The notes below the pieces were generated by a model. It was not told the DNA's origin. It did not search any database and worked only from the letters and a program-made list of their open reading frames with translations. From Pseudomonas azerbaijanoccidentalis (GTDB lineage: Bacteria; Pseudomonadota; Gammaproteobacteria; Pseudomonadales; Pseudomonadaceae): DNA of 64,000 nucleotides. The DNA lies in NCBI RefSeq assembly GCF_019145495.1, contig NZ_JAHSTU010000003.1, positions 310,001-374,000 on the forward strand, read 5' to 3'. A program made the position numbers and the translations under genes. Below are positions 32,472 through 41,881 of this stretch, in pieces (positions within the stretch are counted from its first letter, which is position 1; each line of letters begins with the position of its first letter).

Positions 32472-33741
32472 GCCGGCGTCAGTCTTCGGCCTGATCGACT
32501 GCAACAGCTTCTACGCCAGTTGCGAGCGAGTGTTCCGACCGGACCTGGCCAAGGTGCCGATCGTGGTCCTGTCCAACAACGATGGCTGTGTCATCGCGCG
32601 CAGCTACGATGCCAAGCCGTTTGTGAAGATGGGCGAGCCATACTTCCAGATCAAGGACAAACTCAAACAGCACGGCATCGTCCCGTTTTCATCAAACTAT
32701 GCGCTTTACGGTGACATGAGCGAGCGCGTCATGACATTGATCGAGTCGCTGGTTCCGGCCGTTGAGGTGTACAGCATCGACGAAGCGTTCGTCGATCTGA
32801 CCGGCATTGGTAACCTTGACCCGCTCGGTCGTCAGATCCGCGCCAAGGTCCTGCGTTGCACCGGCATCCCTGTCGGCGTCGGCATCGCTCACACCAAGAC
32901 CCTGGCCAAGCTGGCCAACCACACCGCAAAGCGCCTTCAGGCCCAAACCGGTGGAGTGGTCAACATCACCGAACCGGCCAAGCGCGACTGGGTGCTGCGT
33001 AATACCGACGTCTCTGAGGTGTGGGGTGTCGGCCGGAAAATGAAACTTCATCTTGACGGCATGGGCATCAAGTCAGCCATGGACCTGGCCAAAACCGACC
33101 CGTGGACCCTGCGCAAGAAGTTCAGCGTGGTGATCGAGAAGACGGCGAGGGAGTTGGCCGGTACTCCCTGCCTGGAACTGGATGAGCCCGACCCGCCCAA
33201 GCAGGAGATCTGCTGCAGCAGGATGTTCGGCAAGCGCCTGAGAGAATTGCCACCTATCAAGGAGGCCGTGGCGACTTACATGATGCGAGCCTCAGAAAAG
33301 CTTAGGGCCCAGGGATCTTTGTGCAGAAAGATCCGGGTCAGCATTCGCACCGGTATGTTCAATCCGGAGGAGGCCAAGTATGCCAATGGCGTCGTCGTCG
33401 ACCTGCCGTATCCGACTGACGATGTGAGGCTGTTGACCAAGATGGCCGTCGACGCTTTGGATCATATTTTCAGGCCGGGATTCAGCTACAGCAAGGCAGA
33501 GGTCATCCTGCTCAATCTCTGTCAGCCAGGTGAATACACCGAAGATTTCTTCGCCGCATCCCAGCCAGGCGCTTCCACCAAGCTGATGGGCGTACTCGAC
33601 GAAATCAACCAGCGGTGGGGGAGGGGAACACTCCGTTCGGCTAGCGTGCCTACCAATCCGGAGTGGGGCATGCGGCGCGAAATGATGAGCCAAAGCTACA
33701 CCACCCGGCTTGATCAGCTTTGGCGGGTAACGTGTTCATAA
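32464..33741 (+). CDS. umuC: UmuC-like catalytic subunit of polymerase V
   Basis: 425 aa Y-family polymerase: FGLIDCNSFYASCERVF at the N-terminus, catalytic YSIDEAFVDLTG, a helix-hairpin-helix region (VWGVGRKMKLHLDGMG) and a C-terminal little-finger domain. Overlaps umuD by 8 bases. As prophage or plasmid cargo it raises mutation and damage tolerance of the host. Confidence 0.93.
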   Translation: MSKPASVFGLIDCNSFYASCERVFRPDLAKVPIVVLSNNDGCVIARSYDAKPFVKMGEPYFQIKDKLKQHGIVPFSSNYALYGDMSERVMTLIESLVPAVEVYSIDEAFVDLTGIGNLDPLGRQIRAKVLRCTGIPVGVGIAHTKTLAKLANHTAKRLQAQTGGVVNITEPAKRDWVLRNTDVSEVWGVGRKMKLHLDGMGIKSAMDLAKTDPWTLRKKFSVVIEKTARELAGTPCLELDEPDPPKQEICCSRMFGKRLRELPPIKEAVATYMMRASEKLRAQGSLCRKIRVSIRTGMFNPEEAKYANGVVVDLPYPTDDVRLLTKMAVDALDHIFRPGFSYSKAEVILLNLCQPGEYTEDFFAASQPGASTKLMGVLDEINQRWGRGTLRSASVPTNPEWGMRREMMSQSYTTRLDQLWRVTCS

Positions 33742-34282
33742 CCAACAGCGTTGTCGCTACATCCTACAAGCGCAAGTGAGGAGCGTGTGAAGGACGGCTA
33801 TCGGCCGATTCTGTTGAAAATAGTCGGCCATGGTTTCCACCGCAGAAAAGTACCCGCTTGAGATTGAAATCTTTACGTTGATTAGAGGATTCCAGGCTCA
33901 GATTTCGCATAGCTGCGCGCAAAAAAGCGTTTTCAGCAGTCAGTATGTGGGCAGTCTGGAGGGATCGACTTTTTCAACAGAATCGGCCAGGAGCGGACAT
34001 TCTCAGATCGGAGCGCTTAATCCACCCCCGACCATTGACACGCTATCCAACGATTACGTAGCCTCAGGGCAAGTGTTATCGCTTCTGCTCCATTATTGCT
34101 AGTTTGCTAGTTTGCTCGTTCAAGCGTTTAACTCAATGGATCTAGGGATTAGGTATGGATATGGAAGGTTTGCGACAGATTTGGCGTAAGCATTCACGCC
34201 ATAAATATCACCTAATTATACTTATGTGCTCTTAGCCAGAATAAGTCATTTAAAATTTCGCTACAAATATTGAGTGGGTTTA
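33742..34282. other. 540-bp non-coding interval with IR-bounded fragment
   Basis: No convincing gene. It holds the 186-bp inverted-repeat-bounded element below and an AT-rich lead-in to the HEPN gene with a short tandem of GTTTGCTA words (about 34098-34120). A 90-codon frame at 33830-34102 is ignored because it runs across the inverted repeat. Confidence 0.5.
33803..33988. repeat. 186-bp element with 18-bp terminal inverted repeats
   Basis: GGCCGATTCTGTTGAAAA (33803-33820) is matched in inverted form by TTTTCAACAGAATCGGCC (33971-33988), and the match continues with one skipped base (TAGTC / GACT). The inside is too short for a transposase. It may be a MITE or the joined ends of a deleted insertion sequence. 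No target duplication seen. Confidence 0.5.
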
Positions 34283-34942
34283 ATGCTAATGGTGAAAGAA
34301 ACCCTTGGAAGGTTATATTTGTGGCAAGTGGCCATTGGCAGAATAATTGATCTTCTGGAGCTTAGACAGCGAGTTGATCGCTTTTGCCACACTGGCAGGC
34401 CGCTGCATATTACCGAGTTATATGATAATGAGCGCAGAAGATTGAAGACTGGTCTGCGACTTGACGGTGAGGCATTGAGTAGTTTCGAAGAAGAACATGG
34501 TTCTTTATTTCCTGATATTCATGATATTCATATTATTTATGAGCTAATAACTGAAGAAATAATTATAAAGTTTTGTACAATTTTTAACGACGGCTATGGG
34601 AAAGCAGATGTTGTTGCCGCCAACAAGAAACTCTTCTGGAAGCCGATCCTCGATGAGATTGTTTTAGAGGCGTTTTCTGATGATATTAAAATAAAGTTTA
34701 ATGAATTTATGGAGGATGCCAGAGCATACCGCAACAAGCGCGGCGCTCACTTTGACCAAGAAGGATTTACCATGACGCATGGTAATAAAAAGCTCGGTGA
34801 GGACGGCATTATTTATAGCGTAGGCTGGAGTAGCGCCTTATTGACTTTTGACTGGGGCTTTGTGAGTGACACTATTCCTGTTTTCCATAAATCTTTATGT
34901 GGTTATATTCAGAAGCTACAGAAAGAAGCTGGCATAATTTAG
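34283..34942 (+). CDS. HEPN-like protein of AT-rich island, 219 aa
   Basis: Helical protein with an RNKRGAH motif (about residues 150-156) that fits the Rx4-6H signature of HEPN ribonucleases. An AbiU2-like relation is possible but unproven. The codon use is AT-rich and unlike neighbours, indicating recent transfer. Start uncertain: GTG 34274, ATG 34283 and ATG 34289 are in frame with a weak ribosome site. First of three island genes. A toxin or abortive-infection role is inference. Confidence 0.6.
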   Translation: MLMVKETLGRLYLWQVAIGRIIDLLELRQRVDRFCHTGRPLHITELYDNERRRLKTGLRLDGEALSSFEEEHGSLFPDIHDIHIIYELITEEIIIKFCTIFNDGYGKADVVAANKKLFWKPILDEIVLEAFSDDIKIKFNEFMEDARAYRNKRGAHFDQEGFTMTHGNKKLGEDGIIYSVGWSSALLTFDWGFVSDTIPVFHKSLCGYIQKLQKEAGII

Positions 34943-35059
34943 AAAGCGGCTTCGCCGTCCTCACTGGTGCGGGCCTGAGCGCATAGCAATCAGGTTATCC
35001 GCAACTCCATCCTTGGGCTAAAACCAAAATTATTTAATCTCAGAACGCAAAGGATAGTC

Positions 35060-35659
35060 ATGATAATTGAATGCAATCATTGTGAGTCGAAAGTAGATGG
35101 GATAGAAAAAGGGGAGGTCTATGATAACGACCCAGATTATCCTTTTCCCTGTAAAAGAGTATTGGTTCAATGCCCAGTGTGTAAGTCGGCTCTACTAGGG
35201 ATTACGGAGAAGATACAAGTTGGTCACGATGATTGGGAGTGGGATAATTTACATCGGTTGTGGCCACCGCAAGATGCCAGTATTGATCGTGAAATCCCTG
35301 AAATAGCAGGTGTTTCACTTGTAGAAGCAAGGCTTTGCTTTAAAGCTAAAGCGTATAGCGCATGTGCAGTGATGTGTGGGAGAACTATCGAAGGTTTATG
35401 CATGCACCATAAAACAAAAAATAAAACGTTAGCTGGTGGGTTGAAAGAATTAAAGGAGGCTGAAATAATTGATACAAGACTATTTGAGTGGGGGGAGGCA
35501 TTGAGAAAACATAGAAATATTGGAGCGCATGCTAGTAGTGAGAAAATATCCAAAGAAGATGCAAAGGATTTACTGGATTTTAGTAGTGCTATATGCGAGT
35601 ACGTATTTGTATTGAATGCTAAATTTAATCGCTTTATTGAGCGCAGTACAAAAAAATAA
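35060..35659 (+). CDS. DUF4145 protein: zinc ribbon plus HEPN-like domain
   Basis: 199 aa. The N-terminus has Cys5-x2-Cys8 and Cys38-x2-Cys41, a zinc ribbon. The C-terminal half matches DUF4145 (SACAVMCGRTIEGLC, LRKHRNIGAH) with RNIGAH as an RxxxxH motif. DUF4145 occurs in restriction, CBASS-adjacent and other defence contexts. AAGGA ribosome site 8 bases before ATG. AT-rich like its neighbours. Molecular function unknown. Confidence 0.8.
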   Translation: MIIECNHCESKVDGIEKGEVYDNDPDYPFPCKRVLVQCPVCKSALLGITEKIQVGHDDWEWDNLHRLWPPQDASIDREIPEIAGVSLVEARLCFKAKAYSACAVMCGRTIEGLCMHHKTKNKTLAGGLKELKEAEIIDTRLFEWGEALRKHRNIGAHASSEKISKEDAKDLLDFSSAICEYVFVLNAKFNRFIERSTKK

Positions 35660-35818
35660 TAAAAAATTGCGATTTGGCTATTTATTAGAATAAGTTAACC
35701 CCTTGGCTTGAACTGAGGTGAGCAATGGGGGTGGAAATTAGAAGCCTAATAGTTGAGAGTCTAGTACGGGTATTCATTATCATATCTATGTATAGAATTG
35801 TCAGGTTTGAGTTGCGTT

Positions 35819-35838
35819 CAGCCGGTCAGGACCGGCTG
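35819..35838. terminator. Hairpin between convergent island genes
   Basis: CAGCCGGTC (35819-35827) and GACCGGCTG (35830-35838) form a tight 9-bp stem between the convergent DUF4145 and kinase genes. No clear T-run. Probably an mRNA end structure. Confidence 0.4.
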
Positions 35839-35918
35839 ATTCCGAATCTTTACTAAACGGAGCTTTTAGCGGAGTCTGATAATAGATTGATGCAGGCGGT
35901 GCCTGGCTTCAGAGGGTA

Positions 35919-37265
35919 TCATTTAGCACGAATCTCTTCGGCCCAGTCGGGCGGTAGCTCTTCAAGTTTATTTGTTACTATTCGAGCATCATTATTCAGC
36001 GCCGATCGGAAAGCGTTTATAAATTCAGTTCGTTTGCCCGTAGCTTCTGCAAGCGGCGGGATGGTAGTCATGAAATAACTTCCAACATAGTTTTGCGTGT
36101 ACCAGCTTTGTCGAAGTAGAGAAATAAGGTTGTCCGCCAAAATACCTTTGTTCTGAAAGACGCCCCAGAAACTATTCGCATATGTTCCTAAAATGCCACC
36201 GGATATTTTCTTTGTACCATGTATGTCAACATGGCCGGCCAGCACGTCTTTAGTGATAAGTTCTTCAAGCCGTATTTGCACCAGCTTCCGCAAACCTGAC
36301 CAGTTGGCTCGTGGTAAGGTAGCAAGCAGTCGCAAGTTCGGTGACCACTTCCCTCTTGGTGTCTCCTTATCGATAACAGCGCTTAGGTGCGTGAGAAACT
36401 CGCTTCGTTTGGCAACCGATAGACGAGACCAAAGTACTCTTACATAATTGCTATGTTTATACTCGTACACTAACTCGTTTGCGATACGCTCAAGCAATTC
36501 CAGTACAGCGTGATCTGGTGTATCTTCGCCTAATGCCGCTGCATATGCTTCCCCCTCTACGAAGTCTGTGTCGACTACACGGGAAAATAGGTGGTCAAGT
36601 GTGCGCTGCTCGCGCTCAGGATCATCAGGCGAAGTTATCTTTATGAAAGCGGTACGTATGTCGTTTAATTGGGCGCGTGATCCAAGCATATTGTTGAATT
36701 CAGTAGCCTCAGCAGAGTCGATATCCGAATTAACGATCAGCTCCTGAATCATTAGTCGGAGACTAAGTATGTCTCTGTTCAAGCGGGATGCACGATTTTC
36801 ACTCGTCAATGTAGACAAGGAGTTTAAATATAGGATGTCGATAATTTTGGCAACGTTAGCGCCAATCATAACATTTTCAGCATGAAGATCTCCATGCGCC
36901 ATACCTTGTGCATGAATGTGGGCTAACCCATCAATTATCCCTAGCCCAAACAAAACAACGTCTGTAGCTGTCAATTTTCCACGGCTTAGGTATGTTGCAA
37001 GTGTTACCCCATGAATCAATTCCATAACTACGCAGCTGGCGTCTTTGCCGGTATTTGGGTCCTGAATAGTTTCGAGAGTGAGAACCGCTACAACATTTGG
37101 GTGCGTCGCACGAGCCAAGGCTTTTGCATGCGCCAAAGCATCTGCGACTCCTAAACTCGCTTCTCTAACAATTTTTACGGCGACCTCTCTATCTAGTTCG
37201 TCTCGTGCACGCCAAACATCTGCGAACGCTCCATCACCAAGTTGCTCAATCAGCTCCAGTTTCAT
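35919..37265 (-). CDS. Protein-kinase-like protein of the AT-rich island
   Basis: 448 aa. Residues 1-200 are a eukaryotic-like kinase: glycine loop LGDGAFADVW, VAVK with Lys31, HGDLHAENV (124-132) in place of HRD, and IIDI with Asp143 in place of DFG. ATP binding is plausible. Residues 230-448 are of unknown fold, helical, with no membrane segment, so it is not a receptor kinase. Convergent to the HEPN pair. Kinases of this kind occur in phage defence (e.g. Stk2-type), but the role here is inference. Confidence 0.75.
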   Translation of the reverse strand: MKLELIEQLGDGAFADVWRARDELDREVAVKIVREASLGVADALAHAKALARATHPNVVAVLTLETIQDPNTGKDASCVVMELIHGVTLATYLSRGKLTATDVVLFGLGIIDGLAHIHAQGMAHGDLHAENVMIGANVAKIIDILYLNSLSTLTSENRASRLNRDILSLRLMIQELIVNSDIDSAEATEFNNMLGSRAQLNDIRTAFIKITSPDDPEREQRTLDHLFSRVVDTDFVEGEAYAAALGEDTPDHAVLELLERIANELVYEYKHSNYVRVLWSRLSVAKRSEFLTHLSAVIDKETPRGKWSPNLRLLATLPRANWSGLRKLVQIRLEELITKDVLAGHVDIHGTKKISGGILGTYANSFWGVFQNKGILADNLISLLRQSWYTQNYVGSYFMTTIPPLAEATGKRTEFINAFRSALNNDARIVTNKLEELPPDWAEEIRAK

Positions 37266-37549
37266 AATTATTTTTCATATCAATTGGTTAGTAGGCGTAG
37301 TAAATACGATGTTCAAGGCGAAAAGAAGTAGGGAGTTGAGGCTATCAATGTGCTACTAGTCTGTCTATGGCGACTTCTATTTAGCCTCTGCCCGGCGTGA
37401 CGGGCCGGTTGAGTAATTCGTGAGCGGCCGCTTCTGCCAAGAGCTCCAGTCGGGAAGGGCGGCTATCAACCCAAATCGGCGGATTTCAGCCTCAAGCAAA
37501 TCAGGGCCAATTCAATCGACCTTGAGGATTTGCTTTTGGCTGGTAGCAG

Positions 37550-37759
37550 TCACTCTGGTGCCAACATCACTGCAAGCGTCATCTTGAAGAATTCTTCATT
37601 GCGGTCGATAGCCGCCAAGGCGCCGCGAACATTCTCGGCGACCTCGGCAGAGCCACGCTGCTCGACCCAATTGGAAAGCTCCAGGATGGCCGCTTCCAGG
37701 GCGAGCTGGTTTTCGTTGATTTTGTACAGCAGGGAAGGGAGCAGGTCTGAATTGGGCAT
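37550..37759 (-). CDS. Unknown 69-aa protein, copy 1 of a paralogous pair
   Basis: Starts MPNSDLLPSLLYKINENQLA behind GGAGGA. All-helical (ALEAAILELSNWVEQRG). The same gene occurs at 41882-42091 with only conservative changes. Function unknown. Confidence 0.75.
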   Translation of the reverse strand: MPNSDLLPSLLYKINENQLALEAAILELSNWVEQRGSAEVAENVRGALAAIDRNEEFFKMTLAVMLAPE

Positions 37760-37960
37760 CAAGAATCCTCCGTGGAAAATTCAGCGTAGCAGTCGAATAA
37801 TGAGCGGGTGACTTATTGCCGCCTTCTCACAAGCAAGGGTCGCTCTCCAAGACGCCAAACCATGACCCGGAAGTGCCCTTGATGGGCCTGTGTGAAAACC
37901 TGCTTAAAAATTGCTACAAGGCGAAGAAATAAAACAGGATGGGCCAGGCGGGCCGGGGCT

Positions 37961-37984
37961 GGAGTGGATGACTACATCCAATCC
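37961..37984. repeat. Hairpin related to that after the spanins
   Basis: GGAG-TGGATG (37961-37970), loop ACTA, CATCCA-ATCC (37975-37984). The GGAGTGGATG...CATCCAATCC core equals the hairpin at 30586-30623, so the cargo region is bracketed by two copies. Confidence 0.4.
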
Positions 37985-38169
37985 ATCATCAGACCGACCT
38001 TGCACCTCCATACGCACCTCGTCCGGTTTGGGTTCAAACAGCATAGCCGGGCGTGAAGGGGGGATCGCTTAGGGCAAAATTAGGGCAGATTACAGCCCGC
38101 TTGAGGCCGCATCACGCCGAGGGCAACAGGCGAAACCACCATATTTGCTGGCCTGAAGCGGCCCATGGG

Positions 38170-38212
38170 TATGTTAGAAGGGGTTCGAATCCCTATCCAA
38201 TTGTCCCGCGTT
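38170..38212 (+). other. Candidate attR: tRNA T-arm-like sequence
   Basis: The sequence around GGGGTTCGAATCCCT (about 38178-38192) has the TTCGAAT loop and GGG/CCC stem of a tRNA T-arm, followed by ATCCAATTG. Prophages often leave a tRNA 3' fragment at one end. The stem and acceptor part do not fit a specific tRNA well, and the other end is outside the window. Direct TTAGGGCA repeats near 38068-38083 could be arm sites. Confidence 0.3.
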
Positions 38213-38456
38213 AGACCTTACATGAAAGGCTGCTGTCGACCCATAGCTGCCTGTCAGCCAGGGCACCAACCCATCCCAAAATGTGCGTCAGGAACATCTG
38301 TCAAACACTCTCAAACCGCTGATGAAATTCAAAATTGCCCATATCCGTTTGACGAGCCGGAACCCTGTGCCTAGGGTTCTTGCAGACATTTAGTCGTCAG
38401 TCTGGTGCTTCAGGTGGGTTTTACCCGTCGCACTTACTCGTGAAAGGACGCTCGTT

Positions 38457-39869
38457 ATGACTTCATCACGCAAGTTGTTGTTTTGTATTCTGCCCCTATG
38501 TGCCGCGCTCGGCAGCGCGATGCACGCGCAAGCCAGCACGCCGGATTTACTGCTGACTACACCTGCCACACCCGATGCAGTAGAAAAAGGGATGCAGGCT
38601 GATGGCTACAGTCTGGCGATCTCGGCTTACAACTGGGGTTATCCGCTGGTGCGCATGGAAAGAGTGGCACGTGAATACATCAGCGTTCCCTCACCCAAGC
38701 CCGACACCAGCTATCGCGCAGGCCTGAACCAGATCGGCTGGGCCACTTCGCTGGCGTCACCGTCCGCCAAGGACATGCCCACTGCCAACAATGACACCTA
38801 TTACATGAGCGCGGTGCTGGATCTGACCGAGCCCTACGTGTTGACTGTTCCTGATACCCATGACCGTTACTACGTGGTCGATGTGTTCAACATGTGGCAG
38901 GAACTTGAACACTATGTCGGACGGCGCACGACCGGCACCAAGGCAGGCAAGTTTGTATTGGTGCCACCGGGCTGGAAGGGCGAGTTGCCAAAGGACGCTA
39001 AGCGTCTCGACGTCTCGACCAAAAAAATCTGGCTGTGGGGGCGCATTCACGTCAAGCAGGGTGAAGATGTAGCACCGATCCTCGCCTTGCAGAAACAGTT
39101 CAGTGTCGTGCCGTTGAGCGGCAAAACCCATAAGGATGAAACCTTGCATGCGTTGCCGAAGACCGGCGACGACCCGCTGGGGTTCTTCACCGAACTGGCT
39201 TCGGCGCTTAAGGACAATCCGGTCAAGCCTGCCGACGCGGCCTTGTTTGCCCAGTTCGCCCGCATCGGCCTGACGGAAAAGGGCTTTTCACCCGATAAGT
39301 TGAATCCGGCCACACGCAAAGGTCTCGAGGAAGGATTGAAAGTTGCGCCCTACGTTGCGATTGCGTCGTTGGCCAGCACATCGGAAGTGCGCAATGGCTG
39401 GAACTGGGTGACCGGTCTTGACAGTTTTGGCTACAACTACCCGCTGCGCGCCATGGTGGCCGGGCCTTATCTGGGCGGTCAGGGTGAGCACGAAGCGATG
39501 TATCCACTGCGCTTCACCGACAGCAACAACCAGCCACTCACTGGCGCCAATCAATACGAAATCAAACTGGCTTCGGCACCGCCGGTGAATGCCTTTTGGT
39601 CGCTGACCATGTATGACGCCAGCGACAAAATGCTGGTCGATAACGAGATCAGTCGCTACAAGGTCGGCTCCGATACGCAGGGGTTGAAAGTCGCGGCGGA
39701 CGGTTCGATCACCATTCCCATTTCCCACAAAAAACCCCAGGGGGAGAATGCCGCCAACTGGCTACCGGCACCCGAAGGCGGTTTCTACGTGATGTTACGT
39801 TTGTATCAACCCTCAGAGGAGGCTCTCTCGGGCAAGTGGCAGCTACCGCAGCTGAACAAGGTCAATTGA
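38457..39869 (+). CDS. Secreted DUF1254/DUF1214 protein
   Basis: 470 aa. Signal peptide (about 1-28, FCILPLCAALGSAMHAQA). The N-terminal domain (YNWGYPLVRMERVAREY, NNDTYYMSAVLDL) is DUF1254 and the C-terminal AFWSLTMYDASDKMLVDNE is DUF1214. A two-domain periplasmic family of unknown function. Monocistronic, with the 38.2-38.45 kb interval as leader and no other gene there. Confidence 0.88.
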   Translation: MTSSRKLLFCILPLCAALGSAMHAQASTPDLLLTTPATPDAVEKGMQADGYSLAISAYNWGYPLVRMERVAREYISVPSPKPDTSYRAGLNQIGWATSLASPSAKDMPTANNDTYYMSAVLDLTEPYVLTVPDTHDRYYVVDVFNMWQELEHYVGRRTTGTKAGKFVLVPPGWKGELPKDAKRLDVSTKKIWLWGRIHVKQGEDVAPILALQKQFSVVPLSGKTHKDETLHALPKTGDDPLGFFTELASALKDNPVKPADAALFAQFARIGLTEKGFSPDKLNPATRKGLEEGLKVAPYVAIASLASTSEVRNGWNWVTGLDSFGYNYPLRAMVAGPYLGGQGEHEAMYPLRFTDSNNQPLTGANQYEIKLASAPPVNAFWSLTMYDASDKMLVDNEISRYKVGSDTQGLKVAADGSITIPISHKKPQGENAANWLPAPEGGFYVMLRLYQPSEEALSGKWQLPQLNKVN

Positions 39870-40186
39870 GCATCAGGACATATATATTGAATCATTGGCC
39901 AATAGCATCGACGGATCGTCCGCTATTGGCCGATTGATACCTGTTGCGAAGGTAGGCAATCGACAAAGAAATCTTTTCTAGGATGAGCTAGGGTTGGATT
40001 AGCTCACTTTGCCAGTTGCTATCTGACCAGCTCACCACTGAGCGGCTGGCAATGTGGGCTCTCGACCTAGGATAGTTTCAAATTTCGACAGGCTGCTTTT
40101 GGCTGTGGATTCAACCAGTCGCCACCGTCAGGTTTGGGTCGGTTAGCGACCACCAAACACTGTGACTGATCCACCCTTGTCCACAG
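39870..40186. other. 317-bp intergenic interval with GGCCAATAGC palindrome
   Basis: GGCCAATAGC (39897-39906) and GCTATTGGCC (39922-39931) form a hairpin after the DUF1254 gene, a possible terminator without a T-run. Nothing else is identified. Confidence 0.4.
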
Positions 40187-40672
40187 TTATGGTTTTACTG
40201 GGTGAGTATCGTTAACGTGCGGGGCGTCGGTTGGCTTCTTCTCCGGAACTGTAAAACTCACGATCGTACTGGTGAGGATTTTGTGAGTCGGGTCGGCCAC
40301 TTCAAGAAGTACCTTGTGAGTGCCGGGCTTGAGCCCGACCAAGATAATCGGGTCTTCACTGGTGTGCGCCCATGTACCGTTCCAGTCATCAATGGTCACG
40401 TGAAGGTGACCAAGACGTGGTGATACATCAGCCGCTGCTTTACCAAATACCGGCATGATTCTGGCGTGCTCTGTTTGATACTGGATAATCACGACTCCGC
40501 GGACGAGCGGCTCGGCAAGCGGCGGATAGGCAATGAGCGTCGGCACCGTCTCGGATTCCAACGGAAGTATTGCCGGTGGGTGATTGGTGTCTGCTGATCC
40601 TTGACCAAACGCAACTGTGCAAAAGAAGACACCCCAAGCAAGGGACGATAGATTTCCGAGAGCGAGGGACAT
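40187..40672 (-). CDS. Secreted DUF6130-like protein
   Basis: 161 aa. Signal peptide (about 1-24, ending VAFGQG). The body PRLGHLHVTIDDWNGTWAH ... LVGLKPGTHKVLLEVADP ... VSFTVP is a beta sandwich of the DUF6130 kind. Start at 40672 chosen because the upstream frame to 40876 has no signal peptide or ribosome site. Confidence 0.6.
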   Translation of the reverse strand: MSLALGNLSSLAWGVFFCTVAFGQGSADTNHPPAILPLESETVPTLIAYPPLAEPLVRGVVIIQYQTEHARIMPVFGKAAADVSPRLGHLHVTIDDWNGTWAHTSEDPIILVGLKPGTHKVLLEVADPTHKILTSTIVSFTVPEKKPTDAPHVNDTHPVKP

Positions 40673-40941
40673 AGTGTTTTTCTCCCACGTAGTTTCATTT
40701 AAGCCTAGATCAAACCAAGTACTGTCCAGTGCTTCTTCGAAATCGGCATCCCCCACCTTTTTCCATCGACACTGACTGACTGCTTCTGGCCGATCGGTGC
40801 CTGTAAAAAAGGGCAGAGTGCGACCCGTAGCGGTCACTGCGGAGGGTTGCAACGAGATGTGACTCCAGCCTCCCATACCGAGGATCAGCAGCTAATATTA
40901 ATAAGCTAGATTCCTTTCTTCCGACCCAAGGGACGCGAGTC

Positions 40942-41196
40942 ATGATCTCGACACTAGAGCTTCGTCACATTATCGAATGTGGATTCCAGCCTCTCTCCTG
41001 CACATGCTCAGCCAATCCGGACGGATCTTTGATGATCAAGGTATTCGATTCGACCTCTGGCCGGGTCGATCTTCTGGTCACTGCGGTTACGACCAGCGAA
41101 CTGACGTCCAGCCGGGCAATTGCAAATTTGATTGGTGAGCTTCGTTCTGAAATGGCAGCGCACAAAGCGACGGGCACGGTGGTATTAGCCAAGTAG
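40942..41196 (+). CDS. DUF1652 protein
   Basis: 84 aa, starting MISTLELRHIIECGFQPLS, then CTCSANPDGSLMIKVFDS and LTSSRAIANLIGELR. This is the standard DUF1652 pattern, a small Pseudomonas family of unknown role. Confidence 0.85.
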   Translation: MISTLELRHIIECGFQPLSCTCSANPDGSLMIKVFDSTSGRVDLLVTAVTTSELTSSRAIANLIGELRSEMAAHKATGTVVLAK

Positions 41197-41408
41197 TGAC
41201 CAGGACCATAAAAATGGTGCTGCCGAAGAGATCGATAGTGGCCGATCGCTGGCTACCGAGAAGGGCCGCGATCAACTCAAAGGTGTCGTTTGTCTCTCTC
41301 AATTAAGAGACGTTTCTTCGCGGACGTCTTATCATTAGTTTCTCAAAAAATGGCTATATGGGAGGCGTCAAAACCGCATATGGCGACATTCGAGCAAGGA
41401 ACCATTGC

Positions 41409-41822
41409 GTGAACATAGAATGGGAAAAACTCTCACCCATACCCGGATGGGGGATCGTTGTTGAGGACGACCCAATACTTCGCGTGTTGATGGTCGATAT
41501 TTTGGCCGAGATTGGTCTCCACTCCTTGGATTTTGAAACCGCAGATGAGGCTTTGATTTACCTGCTGAGCAGGCCGAATGATTGTTCGCTCGTCATCGCG
41601 GATCATGGCTTGCCAGGTCAACTGCAAGGCGCCGAACTTGTCGCGTTGGTGAAGACGAAATGGCCGTCCATCGCTACGATCCTCACTTCCGGCTACGCGC
41701 TGGATGCCTCAACTGTTCCCACCTCAACGACGTACTTGGAGAAACCTTGGTCTTTGGAAGATCTGGTGATGGCTGTAGCAAACCTACTTCAACCTGGTCG
41801 CCCACTCCAAAAAACATCGTGA
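41409..41822 (+). CDS. Stand-alone response-regulator receiver domain
   Basis: 137 aa from GTG 41409 (AAGGAA site). CheY fold: acidic pair VVEDDP, phosphoacceptor Asp in VIADHGLPG, Thr in ILTSGY and Lys in LEKPW. No output domain and no histidine kinase nearby, so it may serve a remote phosphorelay. The start could also be ATG 41358, which has no good ribosome site. Confidence 0.8.
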   Translation: MNIEWEKLSPIPGWGIVVEDDPILRVLMVDILAEIGLHSLDFETADEALIYLLSRPNDCSLVIADHGLPGQLQGAELVALVKTKWPSIATILTSGYALDASTVPTSTTYLEKPWSLEDLVMAVANLLQPGRPLQKTS

Positions 41823-41881
41823 CGACGGAGGTATCGGGCAACAGCAGACGGTCACGACCGACTGCTTATGGCCGATCACGG

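Noticed and set aside
33830..34102. 90-codon frame within the IR element
   Set aside because: Runs through the terminal inverted repeat and has no ribosome site or family features.
38165..38374. 69-codon frame over the T-arm-like sequence
   Set aside because: No ribosome site and no family features. Probably chance.
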